Shown: positions 50,747-60,725, numbered from the stretch's first letter. The stretch: DNA of 64,000 bases from Roseibium aggregatum (GCF_017309185.1 NZ_JAEKJZ010000008.1:62001-126000); one strand, 5' to 3'. Numbers and translations: made by a program. Notes: a model not told the origin generated them from the sequence alone.

Positions 50747-51688
50747 ATGAAAAAGACCCTAGTGGCGATGGCCACCGCAGCCATTGCATTTACCGGCCTG
50801 GCCGCTCCTGCGTCCGCCGACGGCGAACGTTTTGTTCTGGTCAGCCATGCGCCGGACAGCGACAGCTGGTGGAACACGATCAAGAACGCGATTGCCGTCG
50901 CCGGCGGCCAGATGGATGTGGAAGTCGAATACCGTAATCCGCCGACCGGCGACCTTGCGGACATGGCCCGTATCATCGAGCAGGCGGCCGCTTCCAATCC
51001 GAACGGCATTATCGCGACGATCGCGGATTACGACGTTCTGTCGGGTCCCCTGTCGAACGCGGTGGCCAAAGGCATTCCGGTCATCACCATCAACTCCGGA
51101 ACCGAAGAGCAGTCCAAGAAGATCGGCGCGCTCATGCATGTCGGCCAGCCCGAGCATGCCGCCGGCATGGGAGCGGGTGAAAAGGCCAAGGCCGCCGGCG
51201 TCACCAAGTTTCTCTGCGTGAACCACTACATCACCAACCCGGCTTCGGTTGAGCGTTGCCAGGGATACGCCGACGCCCTCGGTGTCGAGCTTGGCGGGCA
51301 GATGATCGACAGCGGCCAGGACCCGGCGGAAATCAAGTCCAAGGTCATGGCCTATCTGCAGAGCAATCCGGACACCAACGGCGTCCTGACCCTCGGCCCG
51401 ACCTCCGCTCATCCGACGCTGGCCGCGCTGGAAGAAATGGGCAAATCCGGCACGATCCACTTCGGCACCTTCGATCTGTCGAGCGAAATCGCCGCCGGCA
51501 TCAAGAGCGACGTGATTGCCTTCGCAATCGACCAGCAGCCCTATCTGCAGGGCTACCTGCCTGTCGTCATCCTCACCAACCTTTCCCGCTACGGCGTGGT
51601 TCCGGGCAACTCCATCAACTCCGGTCCCGGATTTGTCACCAAGGCCAATATTTCGCTGGTTGAGGAATTCGCGGGCGAGTACCGCTAA
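50747..51688 (+). CDS. Sugar (probably inositol) ABC transporter substrate-binding protein
   Basis: A 313-residue periplasmic binding protein of the Peripla_BP_4/ribose type. The signal peptide MKKTLVAMATAAIAFTGLAAPASA is followed by DGERFVLVSHAPDSDSWWNTIKNAI. GGGAGGAAC precedes the ATG. It is placed upstream of a permease and ATPase in the iol unit, as in the IbpA-IatPA inositol importers of other alphaproteobacteria. A hairpin follows the stop. Confidence 0.88.
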   Translation: MKKTLVAMATAAIAFTGLAAPASADGERFVLVSHAPDSDSWWNTIKNAIAVAGGQMDVEVEYRNPPTGDLADMARIIEQAAASNPNGIIATIADYDVLSGPLSNAVAKGIPVITINSGTEEQSKKIGALMHVGQPEHAAGMGAGEKAKAAGVTKFLCVNHYITNPASVERCQGYADALGVELGGQMIDSGQDPAEIKSKVMAYLQSNPDTNGVLTLGPTSAHPTLAALEEMGKSGTIHFGTFDLSSEIAAGIKSDVIAFAIDQQPYLQGYLPVVILTNLSRYGVVPGNSINSGPGFVTKANISLVEEFAGEYR

Positions 51689-51712
51689 GCACCCCGGCAG
51701 ACAATGCCTCAA

Positions 51713-51738
51713 GGAAGAGACGGCGATCCGTCTCTTCC
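51713..51738 (+). promoter_or_regulatory. Intercistronic hairpin after the binding-protein gene
   Basis: GGAAGAGACGG (51713-51723) and CCGTCTCTTCC (51728-51738) form a perfect 11 bp stem with a 4 nt loop, 25 nt after the stop. Lacking a U-tract, it probably protects or partly terminates the binding-protein message. Confidence 0.6.
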
Positions 51739-51848
51739 CGTTTCAGGACCGAAGGCCGCCCGGAGCGGTCTACGAAATTCAAGCTCATGCACGAACCGCG
51801 GCAAGGCCGCGTCGATGCGGCCGGTAACGCGGACCGCAGGAGGACCCT

Positions 51849-52979
51849 ATGGCTGATACGACCCAGCAAATAGCCTCGCTGGAAAAGGACGAACGCGTCA
51901 GGGAGATGTCCCCCCTGCGCAAGGCGCTCATCCGGCCGGAACTGGGCGCGATCTGCGGCACGATCCTTGTCTTCGTCTTCTTCCTCAGCATTGCCGGCGA
52001 CAGCGGCATGTTCGCTCCCGAAGGCATGATCAACTGGGGGACGGTTTCGGCGCAATTCGCAATCATCGCCGTCGGCGCCTGCCTCCTGATGATCGCCGGC
52101 GAGTTCGATCTGTCCGTCGGTTCGATGATCGGGTTTTCCGGGATCGTCATCGCCCTGATGACCGTCCAATGGGGCTATCCCGTGTGGCTGGGCATTCTGG
52201 TCGCCTTCCTTCTCGCGATGGCGATCGGCGCCCTCAACGGCTATCTGGTGATCAAGACCGGCCTGCCTTCCTTTATCGTTACCCTGGCCTTCCTTTACAT
52301 TCTGCGCGGTCTGACGATCTTCATTTCAATCGCAACCACCCGCAAGACAATCATCGGCGGCGTCAAGGAAGCCGCAGAGGGAGACCCGATTGCCTGGTTG
52401 TTCGGCGGCAAGATTTTTTCGGGTCTCTTCGTCTGGCTCGCCGACCTCGGAGTCGTCGGCAAATTCGTCGCGGGCCCCCGTGCCGGTCAGCCGGTGGTCG
52501 AAGGTATCCCGATGCTGATGGTCTGGGCCGTGATCCTTGTCGTCTTCGGGCACGTTCTGCTCACGCGGACGCGCTTCGGCAACTGGATCTTCGCCGCGGG
52601 CGGCGATACCCAGGCGGCCCGCTATGTCGGCGTGCCCGTGAACCGGGTCAAGATCCTGATGTTCATGCTCTCGGCCGTCTGCGCAACCGTCTTTGCCACC
52701 TGTCAGGTCATGGAATTCGGCTCCGCCGCCGCCGACAGAGGCCTGCTGAAGGAATTCGAAGCCATCATTTCCGTGGTGATCGGCGGCGCGCTGCTGACGG
52801 GCGGTTACGGCTCGGTGATCGGGGCCGCGCTCGGAGCGCTCATTTTCGGCGTCGTCCAGCAGGGCCTTTTCTTCGCCGGGGTCGAAAGCTCGCTCTTCCG
52901 GGTCTTCCTCGGTGTGATCCTGCTGCTGGCCGTGATCCTGAACACCTATATCCGCCGCATGATCACGGGAGAACGCTGA
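51849..52979 (+). CDS. Sugar (probably inositol) ABC transporter permease
   Basis: A 376-residue membrane protein of the RbsC/BPD_transp_2 type with about ten helices. LMIAGEFDLSVGSMIGFSGIV and the cytoplasmic loop GGALLTGGYGSVIGAALGALIFG are conserved family motifs. A ~45-residue soluble stretch precedes the first helix. AGGAGGACC precedes the ATG. The ATPase gene follows after 1 nt. Confidence 0.9.
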   Translation: MADTTQQIASLEKDERVREMSPLRKALIRPELGAICGTILVFVFFLSIAGDSGMFAPEGMINWGTVSAQFAIIAVGACLLMIAGEFDLSVGSMIGFSGIVIALMTVQWGYPVWLGILVAFLLAMAIGALNGYLVIKTGLPSFIVTLAFLYILRGLTIFISIATTRKTIIGGVKEAAEGDPIAWLFGGKIFSGLFVWLADLGVVGKFVAGPRAGQPVVEGIPMLMVWAVILVVFGHVLLTRTRFGNWIFAAGGDTQAARYVGVPVNRVKILMFMLSAVCATVFATCQVMEFGSAAADRGLLKEFEAIISVVIGGALLTGGYGSVIGAALGALIFGVVQQGLFFAGVESSLFRVFLGVILLLAVILNTYIRRMITGER

Positions 52980-52980
52980 C

Positions 52981-53760
52981 ATGTCGGACACTCTGATCGA
53001 ACTCGACAACATCGAAAAACACTTCGGCCCGGTGATCGCGCTCAACGGCGTCTCGGTTACGGTCAAGGCGGGGGAATGCCATTGCCTGCTGGGCGACAAC
53101 GGCGCCGGGAAGTCGACCTTCATCAAGACCATGTCCGGCGTCCACAAGCCCACCGGCGGCCGGATCCTGATCGAGGGCAAGGAGGTCAGGTTCGAGAGCC
53201 CCCGTGACGCAATGGAAGCCGGAATCGCGACCGTCTATCAAGACCTCGCCATGATCCCCCTGATGTCGGTCACCAGGAACTTCTGGATGGGCCGGGAGCC
53301 CCGGAAGGCCTTCGGGCCCTTCAAGTTCTTCGACTTCGCAAAGGCCAACGAAGTCACCATGACGGAAATGGCCAAGATGGGGATCCACCTCCGTTCGCCC
53401 GATCAGGCGGTCGGAACCCTGTCCGGCGGCGAAAGGCAGACCGTCGCGATTTCGCGCGCCGTCTATTTCGGCGCAAGGATCCTGATCCTGGACGAGCCGA
53501 CATCGGCTCTCGGCGTCCGTCAGACCTCGAACGTTCTGGCAACCATCGACAAGGTTCGCAAGAAAGGTATCGGTGTGGTGTTCATCACGCATAACGTCCG
53601 TCACGCCATGGCCGTGGGCGACCGCTTCACGGTACTCAACCGAGGCAAGACGCACGGAACCGCCGAACGCGGCAACATCACGGCCGAAGAGCTTCAGGAC
53701 CTCATGGCGGGTGGCCAGGAACTGGCCGAGCTGGAAGGTTCGCTCGGCGGAACCGTCTGA
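52981..53760 (+). CDS. Sugar (probably inositol) ABC transporter ATP-binding protein, single domain
   Basis: A 259-residue ATPase: Walker A LLGDNGAGKSTFIKTMSG near residue 38, signature TLSGGERQTVAISRAV and Walker B LILDEPTSAL, with the His in VFITHNV. RbsA-type partners are usually ~500 residues with two nucleotide-binding domains; this one has a single domain, so it must dimerise. It starts 1 nt after the permease stop. Confidence 0.9.
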   Translation: MSDTLIELDNIEKHFGPVIALNGVSVTVKAGECHCLLGDNGAGKSTFIKTMSGVHKPTGGRILIEGKEVRFESPRDAMEAGIATVYQDLAMIPLMSVTRNFWMGREPRKAFGPFKFFDFAKANEVTMTEMAKMGIHLRSPDQAVGTLSGGERQTVAISRAVYFGARILILDEPTSALGVRQTSNVLATIDKVRKKGIGVVFITHNVRHAMAVGDRFTVLNRGKTHGTAERGNITAEELQDLMAGGQELAELEGSLGGTV

Positions 53761-53784
53761 CAAAACCGGCAAGAAGAACGGGAT

Positions 53785-55737
53785 GTGCACGTGAAAAAGC
53801 TCGACGTCATCACCATCGGCCGGTCCTCCGTCGATCTCTACGGCGCGCAGATCGGCGGCCGCCTGGAGGACATGGCGTCCTTCAACAAGTATATCGGCGG
53901 CTCGCCCACCAACATGGCGTGCGGAACCGCCCGGCTCGGCCTGAGGTCCGGACTGATCACCCGGGTTGGCGACGAGCATATGGGCCGGTTCATCCGCGAG
54001 GAGCTTGAGCGGCATGGGGTCGACACGCAAGGGGTCGTCACCGACACGGAAAGACTGACGGCGCTTGTGCTGCTCGGCATCCGCGACCAGGAACAGTTCC
54101 CGCTGATCTTCTATCGCGAGAACTGCGCCGACATGGCACTTTGCGAAGACGATATCGATCCTGATTTCATCGCCTCGGCGAAAGCGGTTGTGGCGACCGG
54201 AACGCACTTGAGCCATCCAAGTACCGAAGCCGCCGTCCTGAAGGCTCTCAATCTTGCCCGTGAAACCGGCGCGAAGACGGCGCTCGACATCGACTACCGT
54301 CCCAATCTCTGGGGCCTTTCCGGGCATGGCGACGGCGAGAACCGCTTCATCGCCTCCGGCGAGGTGACAGAGAAGCTCCAATCCACCCTGCACCTGTTCG
54401 AACTGATCGTCGGCACGGAGGAGGAGTTTCACATCGCCGGCGGCTCGACCGACACGCTCGAGGCCTTGCGGGCCGTCCGGAAGGTCTCTTCCGCGACCCT
54501 TGTGTGCAAGCGCGGTCCCATGGGCGCCTCGGCTTTCGAGGGCGAGATACCGGCGCACCTCGACGATGGCATTTCCGGACCGGGTTTCCCGATCGAGGTG
54601 TTCAATGTTCTCGGCGCGGGCGACGGCTTCATGTCCGGCCTGCTGAAGGGGTGGATCGAGGGAGAGGATTGGGTCACGAGCCTGACCTATGCCAATGCCT
54701 GCGGAGCCTTCGCCGTATCGCGGCACGGCTGTACGCCCGCCTATCCGAGCTGGCAGGAACTGCGGTTCTTTCTCAAGCGCGGCGTTGTCCGCAACGACCT
54801 CCGCAACGATCCGGAGCTGGAGCAGGTCCACTGGTCCACCAATCGCCAGCGAATGCACGGGGGCGACTGGTCGACCATGCGGGTCTTCGCCTTCGATCAC
54901 CGCATCCAGCTTGAGCAGATGGCCGATGCGGCCGGCACGGACCACAAGCGAATCCAAAGCTTCAAGAAACTCTGCCTCGACGCGGCCGTGAAAGTCGCGG
55001 ACGGACAGCCCGGCTACGGCATCCTCTGCGACAGCCGGCTCGGCCGCGAGGCGCTTTATCAGGCCGCCGGATCCGGTCTGTGGATCGGCCATCCGGTCGA
55101 GTGGCCCGCCTCCCGGCCGCTGTCGCTGGAGCCCGAGCTCGGCCCGGATTTCGGCGGCCTGTCCGAATGGCCCGTCGAGCACGTGGTCAAGGTGCTCTGC
55201 TTCTATCATCCGGACGATACCGATGCCATGAAGGCGGAACAGGAAGACGTGTTGACACGGCTCTTTGCCGCCTGCCGCCGCCACCGGCTCGAAATGCTGC
55301 TGGAAGTCATTCCTTCCAAGGTCGCCGACATCGACGACGACACCACTGCAAAAGTCATCCGGCGCATGTATGAAATCGGTATTTATCCGGACTGGTGGAA
55401 GCTGGAACCGATGATATCGAAGGAAGCCTGGGCGAGAGCCTGCGAAGCCATCACCGACAACGATCCCAATACGCGCGGCATCGTCGTGCTCGGCCTTGAC
55501 GCCCCCGAGGACCGGCTCGCCGCGAGTTTCCGAGAAGCCGCCCAGTTCAGCCTGGTCAAGGGCTTCGCCGTCGGTCGGACGATCTTCGGCGCGGCAGCCC
55601 GCGAGTGGCTGTCCGGCAACATGACCGATGCCGAGGCCGTCGCGGACATGTCCCGGCGCTTCGAACGCTTGTGCGGGATCTGGGACGAAGCGCGCGCGAC
55701 CGCCCGTGTCAACGAACCTCAGGGAGTTCCCGCATGA
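53785..55737 (+). CDS. iolC: Bifunctional 5-dehydro-2-deoxygluconokinase/5-dehydro-2-deoxyphosphogluconate aldolase
   Basis: A 650-residue fusion. Residues ~1-325 are a PfkB kinase (GRSSVDLYGAQIGGRLED, GGSPTNMACGTARLG, and NVLGAGDGFMSG with catalytic Asp) that phosphorylates 2-deoxy-5-keto-gluconate. Residues ~345-640 are the DUF2090 domain (FAFDHRIQLEQMAD, WKLEPM), which in annotated relatives serves as the IolJ-type aldolase giving dihydroxyacetone phosphate and malonate semialdehyde. The start is GTG 53785 or GTG 53791. iolD overlaps its end by 4 nt. Confidence 0.9.
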   Translation: MHVKKLDVITIGRSSVDLYGAQIGGRLEDMASFNKYIGGSPTNMACGTARLGLRSGLITRVGDEHMGRFIREELERHGVDTQGVVTDTERLTALVLLGIRDQEQFPLIFYRENCADMALCEDDIDPDFIASAKAVVATGTHLSHPSTEAAVLKALNLARETGAKTALDIDYRPNLWGLSGHGDGENRFIASGEVTEKLQSTLHLFELIVGTEEEFHIAGGSTDTLEALRAVRKVSSATLVCKRGPMGASAFEGEIPAHLDDGISGPGFPIEVFNVLGAGDGFMSGLLKGWIEGEDWVTSLTYANACGAFAVSRHGCTPAYPSWQELRFFLKRGVVRNDLRNDPELEQVHWSTNRQRMHGGDWSTMRVFAFDHRIQLEQMADAAGTDHKRIQSFKKLCLDAAVKVADGQPGYGILCDSRLGREALYQAAGSGLWIGHPVEWPASRPLSLEPELGPDFGGLSEWPVEHVVKVLCFYHPDDTDAMKAEQEDVLTRLFAACRRHRLEMLLEVIPSKVADIDDDTTAKVIRRMYEIGIYPDWWKLEPMISKEAWARACEAITDNDPNTRGIVVLGLDAPEDRLAASFREAAQFSLVKGFAVGRTIFGAAAREWLSGNMTDAEAVADMSRRFERLCGIWDEARATARVNEPQGVPA

Positions 55738-57575
55738 GCACCGTCCGTCTTACCGCCGCGCAGGCCATGGTCCGCTACCTCGCCGCCCAGATGACCGAGG
55801 ACGGGGAGCGCTTCATCGACGGGGTCTGGGCAATCTTCGGCCACGGCAACGTTGCCGGTCTTGGCGAAGCGCTGGAAAAAGCCGGCAACGCGCTGCCGAC
55901 CTGGCGCGGCCAGAACGAACAGACGATGGCGCACACGGCCATTGCCTACACAAAAGCCAAAAAGCGCACCCGCGCCATGGCCGTGACCACCTCCATCGGC
56001 CCCGGGGCGACCAACATGGTGACGGCCGCGGCTCTGGCCCACGTCAACCGACTGCCCGTCCTGCTGATCCCGGGAGATGTCTTCGCGAACCGCGCCCCCG
56101 ATCCGGTTCTGCAACAGGTCGAGGATTTCACCGACGGGACGGTCTCCGCCAATGACTGCTTCCGCCCGGTGTCACGCTATTTCGACCGGATCAGCCGTCC
56201 CGAACACCTTCTGACCGCCTTGCCGCGCGCGTTCCGCGTCATGACCGATCCGGCGGACTGCGGTCCCGTGACGCTCGCCTTCTGTCAGGATACGCAGGCC
56301 GAGGCCTATGATTATCCGGAGAGCTTTTTCGAGCCGACTGTCTGGCGCATCCGCCGGCCCGAACCGGACCGCCGCGACATCGAAGAGGTGGCCGCACTGA
56401 TCCGGTCCGCGAAGAAGCCGGTCCTAGTCTGCGGCGGTGGCGTCGTCTATTCGCAGGCCGAGGACACCCTGGCCGACTTCGCCACGCGGCATGGCATTCC
56501 CGTAATCGAAACCCAGGCAGGCAAGTCGGCGCTCGCCCAGTCCCATCCGATGAACTTCGGCGCAGCGGGTGTCGACGGCGCCGCGTGCGCCAATGAGCTC
56601 GCGGAACACTCCGATCTTGTGATCGGTGTCGGCACGCGTTTCCAGGACTTCACCACCGGCTCCTGGGCGCTTTTCAAGGAAACCGACCGGAAGCTCGTCT
56701 CCATCAACGTCCAGGGTTTCGACGCCCTGAAACACGGCTCCGTTGGCGTCGTCGGCGACGCGAAGGTTGCGCTGGAAAAACTTTCCGAGGCTCTCGGCAC
56801 ACACAAGTCGTCTGCTTTCGACCCGCAGTCACGGCTCGACTGGCTGGCAAAGGTGGATGCCCATTGCAGTGCCCGGACCGGCGTGCCGGAGGGCTACCTG
56901 CCGCTCGACGCGGAGGTCATCGGCGCCGTGCAGAGGACCGCGACGGACAAGACGATCGCCATGTGCGCCGCAGGCACAATGCCGGGAGCGCTGAAGCTGT
57001 TGTGGCGGGCGCCCCAGGCCGGCTATCACATGGAATACGGCTATTCCTGCATGGGCTACGAGATCGCGGGCGCCATGGGCGTCAAGCTCGCGAACCCCGA
57101 CCGGGACGTCGTCTGCTTCGTCGGCGACGGCTCCTACATGATGGCGAATTCGGAACTCGCCACCGCCGTCATGCGCCGCGTTCCCTTCACGGTGGTTCTC
57201 ACCGACAATCGCGGGTACGGCTGCATCAACCGGCTTCAGGCGGGTTCGGGCGGTGCGCCCTTCAACAATCTCTATGCCGACTGCAACGTCGAAGCGCAGC
57301 CGGACATCGACTTCGTCGCTCATGCCGCCTCCATGGGCGCACAGGCAGTGAAGGCCAAGGATATCGCCGACCTCGAAGCGCGGATCCTCGAAGCGCGCGA
57401 CAGGCCCATCCCGACGGTGATCGTCATCGACACCGATCCGATGCACGGTCCGGGCGAGGCCGGAGGTGGACATTGGTGGGACGTGGCGGTTCCGGAAGTC
57501 GGCACCACGGTAGAGCTGAAACGCGCCCGCGCGTCCTACGAGGAAAACAGGACGCACCAGAACCTTGTGAATTGA
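55734..57575 (+). CDS. iolD: 3D-(3,5/4)-trihydroxycyclohexane-1,2-dione acylhydrolase
   Basis: A 613-residue thiamine-diphosphate enzyme that hydrolytically opens the inositol ring to 5-deoxy-glucuronate. FGHGNVAGLGEALE, GQNEQTMAHTAIAY and the ThDP motif GDGSYMMANSELATA (with the Asn downstream) are conserved. ATG 55734 overlaps the iolC stop (ATGA); an earlier frame lies inside iolC. iolE follows after 66 nt. Confidence 0.94.
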   Translation: MSTVRLTAAQAMVRYLAAQMTEDGERFIDGVWAIFGHGNVAGLGEALEKAGNALPTWRGQNEQTMAHTAIAYTKAKKRTRAMAVTTSIGPGATNMVTAAALAHVNRLPVLLIPGDVFANRAPDPVLQQVEDFTDGTVSANDCFRPVSRYFDRISRPEHLLTALPRAFRVMTDPADCGPVTLAFCQDTQAEAYDYPESFFEPTVWRIRRPEPDRRDIEEVAALIRSAKKPVLVCGGGVVYSQAEDTLADFATRHGIPVIETQAGKSALAQSHPMNFGAAGVDGAACANELAEHSDLVIGVGTRFQDFTTGSWALFKETDRKLVSINVQGFDALKHGSVGVVGDAKVALEKLSEALGTHKSSAFDPQSRLDWLAKVDAHCSARTGVPEGYLPLDAEVIGAVQRTATDKTIAMCAAGTMPGALKLLWRAPQAGYHMEYGYSCMGYEIAGAMGVKLANPDRDVVCFVGDGSYMMANSELATAVMRRVPFTVVLTDNRGYGCINRLQAGSGGAPFNNLYADCNVEAQPDIDFVAHAASMGAQAVKAKDIADLEARILEARDRPIPTVIVIDTDPMHGPGEAGGGHWWDVAVPEVGTTVELKRARASYEENRTHQNLVN

Positions 57576-57641
57576 CAGACCTTGGGGATTTCGGCTTCAG
57601 AAACCTTGGCCGGTGTCCTCCTTTTACTCAGGACCCCTTCA

Positions 57642-58538
57642 ATGATCCTTTTCGGCACCAACCCAATCGCCTGGGCCAATGACGACGATCAGACCCTTGG
57701 CGCGCACATCCCGACGGACCGGATCCTGAAGGAAGCGTCCGATATCGGCTTCGACGGCATTGAAAACGGCCACCGCTGGCCCGACGATCCGCGGGCCCTG
57801 AAAGCCCTTTTGGGCGGATACGGGCTGACGTTCATTTCCGGCTGGTATTCGCTGAACCTTCTGACCCAGTCGGTCGAGGACGAGAAAAAGGCGATCCAGC
57901 CGCATCTCGACAAGCTGACGCACAACGGCTGCAAGGTGTGTATCGCCTGCGAAACCTCCAACTCCATTCAGGGGGCGGCCACCGATATCTCCAAAAGTCC
58001 GGTTCTGACCGCCGACGAGATGAAGGCGTTCGGGGCGAAGATCGAGGAGTTGGCCGCGTTTTGCGCGAAGCAGGGGATCGACCTCGTCTATCACCATCAC
58101 ATGGGCACGGTTGTCGAGACCCCGGAGGAGATCGACGCGTTCATGGCGGCGACCGGCCCGTTCACCAAGCTGCTGTTCGACGCAGGGCATTGCTATTTCG
58201 GCAGCCGGGGCCAGGATCCGGCGCCGATCCTGAAGAAATACGTCGACCGGGTACGGCATTTTCATGCCAAGAACGTCCGCCCGGCGGTGATGCAGGACAT
58301 CCGCGACAACGGCAAGTCTTTCATGGACGGCGTGCGGGCCGGCGTCTTTACCGTCCCGGGCGACGAGGAGGGCGGCATTGACTTCGAGCCCCTGCTTCGC
58401 ATCCTGAAGGAGGCCGGATACCAGGGCTGGATTGTCATCGAGGCCGAACAGGACCCTGAGGTCCGCGGTCCCTATCACTACCAGAGCCTGGGTCTGAAGA
58501 CCCTGAAAGCCCTTGCGGCGGAGGTAAACCTGACATGA
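57642..58538 (+). CDS. iolE: myo-inosose-2 dehydratase
   Basis: A 298-residue TIM-barrel (AP-endonuclease 2-like) metalloenzyme that dehydrates 2-keto-myo-inositol. It starts MILFGTNPIAWANDDDQTLG, with GFDGIENGHRWPDD, YHHHMGTVVETPEEID, LLFDAGHCYFG and IVIEAEQDPE, all IolE segments carrying the metal ligands. The start 57642 follows AGGACC; iolB overlaps its end by 4 nt. Confidence 0.93.
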   Translation: MILFGTNPIAWANDDDQTLGAHIPTDRILKEASDIGFDGIENGHRWPDDPRALKALLGGYGLTFISGWYSLNLLTQSVEDEKKAIQPHLDKLTHNGCKVCIACETSNSIQGAATDISKSPVLTADEMKAFGAKIEELAAFCAKQGIDLVYHHHMGTVVETPEEIDAFMAATGPFTKLLFDAGHCYFGSRGQDPAPILKKYVDRVRHFHAKNVRPAVMQDIRDNGKSFMDGVRAGVFTVPGDEEGGIDFEPLLRILKEAGYQGWIVIEAEQDPEVRGPYHYQSLGLKTLKALAAEVNLT

Positions 58539-59353
58539 GCGATCTCCTGCGCGAGCCCGCGGCAAGCAGCGGCAAAGTCCATGACATCACCATCGAAAGC
58601 GCCAGGGGACCGAAATCGTCCGGCTGGTCCTATGTCGGCTTCGGACTTTACCGGCTGAAGGCCGGTGAAACGGTTTCGGAGCCGACCGGCGACCTTGAAG
58701 TCATCCTGGTGATGGTCGAGGGCAAGGCGCGGATAGCCGCGGCGGGCGAGGATTTCGGCGAGCAGGGCGAACGCATGAACGTGTTCGAGCAGCTTCCGCC
58801 ACACTGCGTCTACGTTCCGAACGGAAGCGACTGGTCCGCGACGGCGACGACCGACTGCACCATCGGTGTCTGTACGGCGCCCGGCAAGGGCGGTCACAAG
58901 GCCAGGGTTCTGCCGACCCCGGACAAAGTCACGCGCGGCAAGGGCGCGAACACGCGCTATATCTATCCGATCGCCATGGAGGAAAGCGACGTCGCCGACA
59001 GCCTGCTGGTGACGGAGGTCTTCACCCCGGCCGGCAACTGGTCCTCCTATCCGCCGCACCGGCACGACGAGGACAATTTTCCGGACATGACCTATCTGGA
59101 AGAGACCTACTATCACCGCCTCAATCCGGATCAGGGCTATGGTCATCAGCGGGTCTTCACCGAGGATGGCGCGCTGGACGAAACCATCTCCGTCAGCAGC
59201 CACGATGTGGTTCTCGTACCCAAGGGCCACCACCCCTGCGGCGCGCCCTATGGCTATGAAATGTACTACCTGAACGTCATGGCCGGCCCCTTGCGCAAAT
59301 GGCGTTTCCAGAACCACCCGGATCACGACTGGATCGCGCAGCGAGATCAATAA
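58535..59353 (+). CDS. iolB: 5-deoxy-glucuronate isomerase
   Basis: A 272-residue bicupin of the IolB/KduI family, isomerising 5-deoxy-glucuronate to 2-deoxy-5-keto-gluconate. WSSYPPHRHDEDNFPDMTYLEE holds the metal-binding His pair and VPKGHHPCGAPYGYEMYYLNVMAGP the C-terminal conserved block. It overlaps iolE by 4 nt and ends the iol unit; iolA/mmsA is not in the window. Confidence 0.93.
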   Translation: MSDLLREPAASSGKVHDITIESARGPKSSGWSYVGFGLYRLKAGETVSEPTGDLEVILVMVEGKARIAAAGEDFGEQGERMNVFEQLPPHCVYVPNGSDWSATATTDCTIGVCTAPGKGGHKARVLPTPDKVTRGKGANTRYIYPIAMEESDVADSLLVTEVFTPAGNWSSYPPHRHDEDNFPDMTYLEETYYHRLNPDQGYGHQRVFTEDGALDETISVSSHDVVLVPKGHHPCGAPYGYEMYYLNVMAGPLRKWRFQNHPDHDWIAQRDQ

Positions 59354-59637
59354 GCCCGGCCGACAGAAAGCGTTCCGTCCTCCGTGCAGGCCGCTGCCGG
59401 TTTCCCGGTACCGCCGCGTTTGGATCCGCGGACCGATGTCAGGCGGGATGAAGCCTTTTTCGGATCGCGGATGCCTGAAGGGGCCCTGCGGTCTCCCGAA
59501 GCGTTCATGTGCCGGATACGGGGCATACGACAAAAATTTATGCGCAAATTACCAAGAGCCCGCTGAAGGCCATGGTATCCTTTTTGCTTGAGATCTGGGT
59601 GTGCGGCGAGCACACGCAAGATGCGCGAGCGAAAGAC

Positions 59638-60597
59638 ATGGCAGCAATCGAAGAGACAGACGGCACTCGCAACGGTGGCGACCGGTGGCAGAAGGAAGTG
59701 TCCGAGGCCTATTTCCCCCTCGACATCGAGTGCCGCGACCGGACCCGTTTCGCGGGCCAGCTGCGCCGCTGGTCGCTGGGGGTCGTCGGCCTGTCTCACG
59801 TCGATTGCGACGGACTGATCTACCGCCGCCACAACCGGCATTTCCTCAATGAAAACGACAGTTCCCTGCTGATCGCGATCCCCGAGGACGCCGAAATACA
59901 ATTCCTTCAGAATCAGCGGCGGACCACCTGCAAGCCCGGCGGCTTCCTGGTGGAGCGCAGCGATGCGCCTTACGAATACTGGCACGGCCGCCGGAACCGG
60001 CAATGGGTGCTGAAGGTGCCCTCCGCCAGCGTCCGGGCACGCGTCGGCGCATCGGAGCGCCTGGGTGGCCTGACCTTCGACGCGACCCAGGGTGTCGCCG
60101 CCTATTTTCTCAGCAGCCTCCGCAACGTCGTCGAGCATGTGGAGGCCATTGATGACGCCGCGCGCGAGGCCGCCGGGTCGCATCTTCTGGAGCTTCTCTG
60201 CCTGACGATCCGCAACGATCAACGGGTTTTGGGCAGCAACACGTCCTCCATCCGCGCCGCGCATCTTGCCCGGGCCGAGCAATTCATCCGCGACAACCTG
60301 AAGAATTCGGAGCTCTCGCCGCAAATGATCGCCGATGCCTGCGGCATTTCCCTGCGCTATCTGCAGCAGCTCTTTTCCGAAGCCGACCAATCGATCAATG
60401 TCTATATCCGGGAACGGCGGCTGAACCGCTGCGACGAGGAATTGCGCGCGACCGTCTCGGACAGAACGGTGGCGGAAATCGCCTACCGCTGGGGGTTCGC
60501 CGACCAGTCGCAGTTCTCCAAATACTACAAGGCCCGCTACGGCCGCACGCCCAACTCCACGCGCAAGGAAGTGGGGCGCTTCCAGAAGCGCGAATAA
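59638..60597 (+). CDS. AraC-family transcriptional regulator
   Basis: A 319-residue regulator with an N-terminal AraC_binding_2-type domain (FPLDIECRDRTRFAGQLRRWSLGVVGLSHVDCDG) and a C-terminal double HTH (ELSPQMIADACGISLRYLQQLFSEA and RTVAEIAYRWGFADQSQFSKYYKARYGRTPN). The ATG at 59638 is preceded by AAAG; an open frame upstream lacks a site. It lies 284 nt after iolB and 128 nt before hyuA, and more likely controls the hydantoinase-type genes than inositol. Confidence 0.85.
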   Translation: MAAIEETDGTRNGGDRWQKEVSEAYFPLDIECRDRTRFAGQLRRWSLGVVGLSHVDCDGLIYRRHNRHFLNENDSSLLIAIPEDAEIQFLQNQRRTTCKPGGFLVERSDAPYEYWHGRRNRQWVLKVPSASVRARVGASERLGGLTFDATQGVAAYFLSSLRNVVEHVEAIDDAAREAAGSHLLELLCLTIRNDQRVLGSNTSSIRAAHLARAEQFIRDNLKNSELSPQMIADACGISLRYLQQLFSEADQSINVYIRERRLNRCDEELRATVSDRTVAEIAYRWGFADQSQFSKYYKARYGRTPNSTRKEVGRFQKRE

Positions 60598-60725
60598 TGC
60601 ACGACCGCGCCGGATAATCCGGACCGCTTTCCGATCCTTTTCACCTTTTTCGACAGTCCATCCGCCGGCGGGCCGTTTCCGCCGGACGCTCAGGCTGTGC
60701 CTGCTCAACCCAACAAGGAACTCAA

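Noticed and set aside
52963..55284. 773-codon minus-strand frame opposite the ABC ATPase and iolC
   Set aside because: Shadow of well-conserved genes; no family motif and low-complexity composition.
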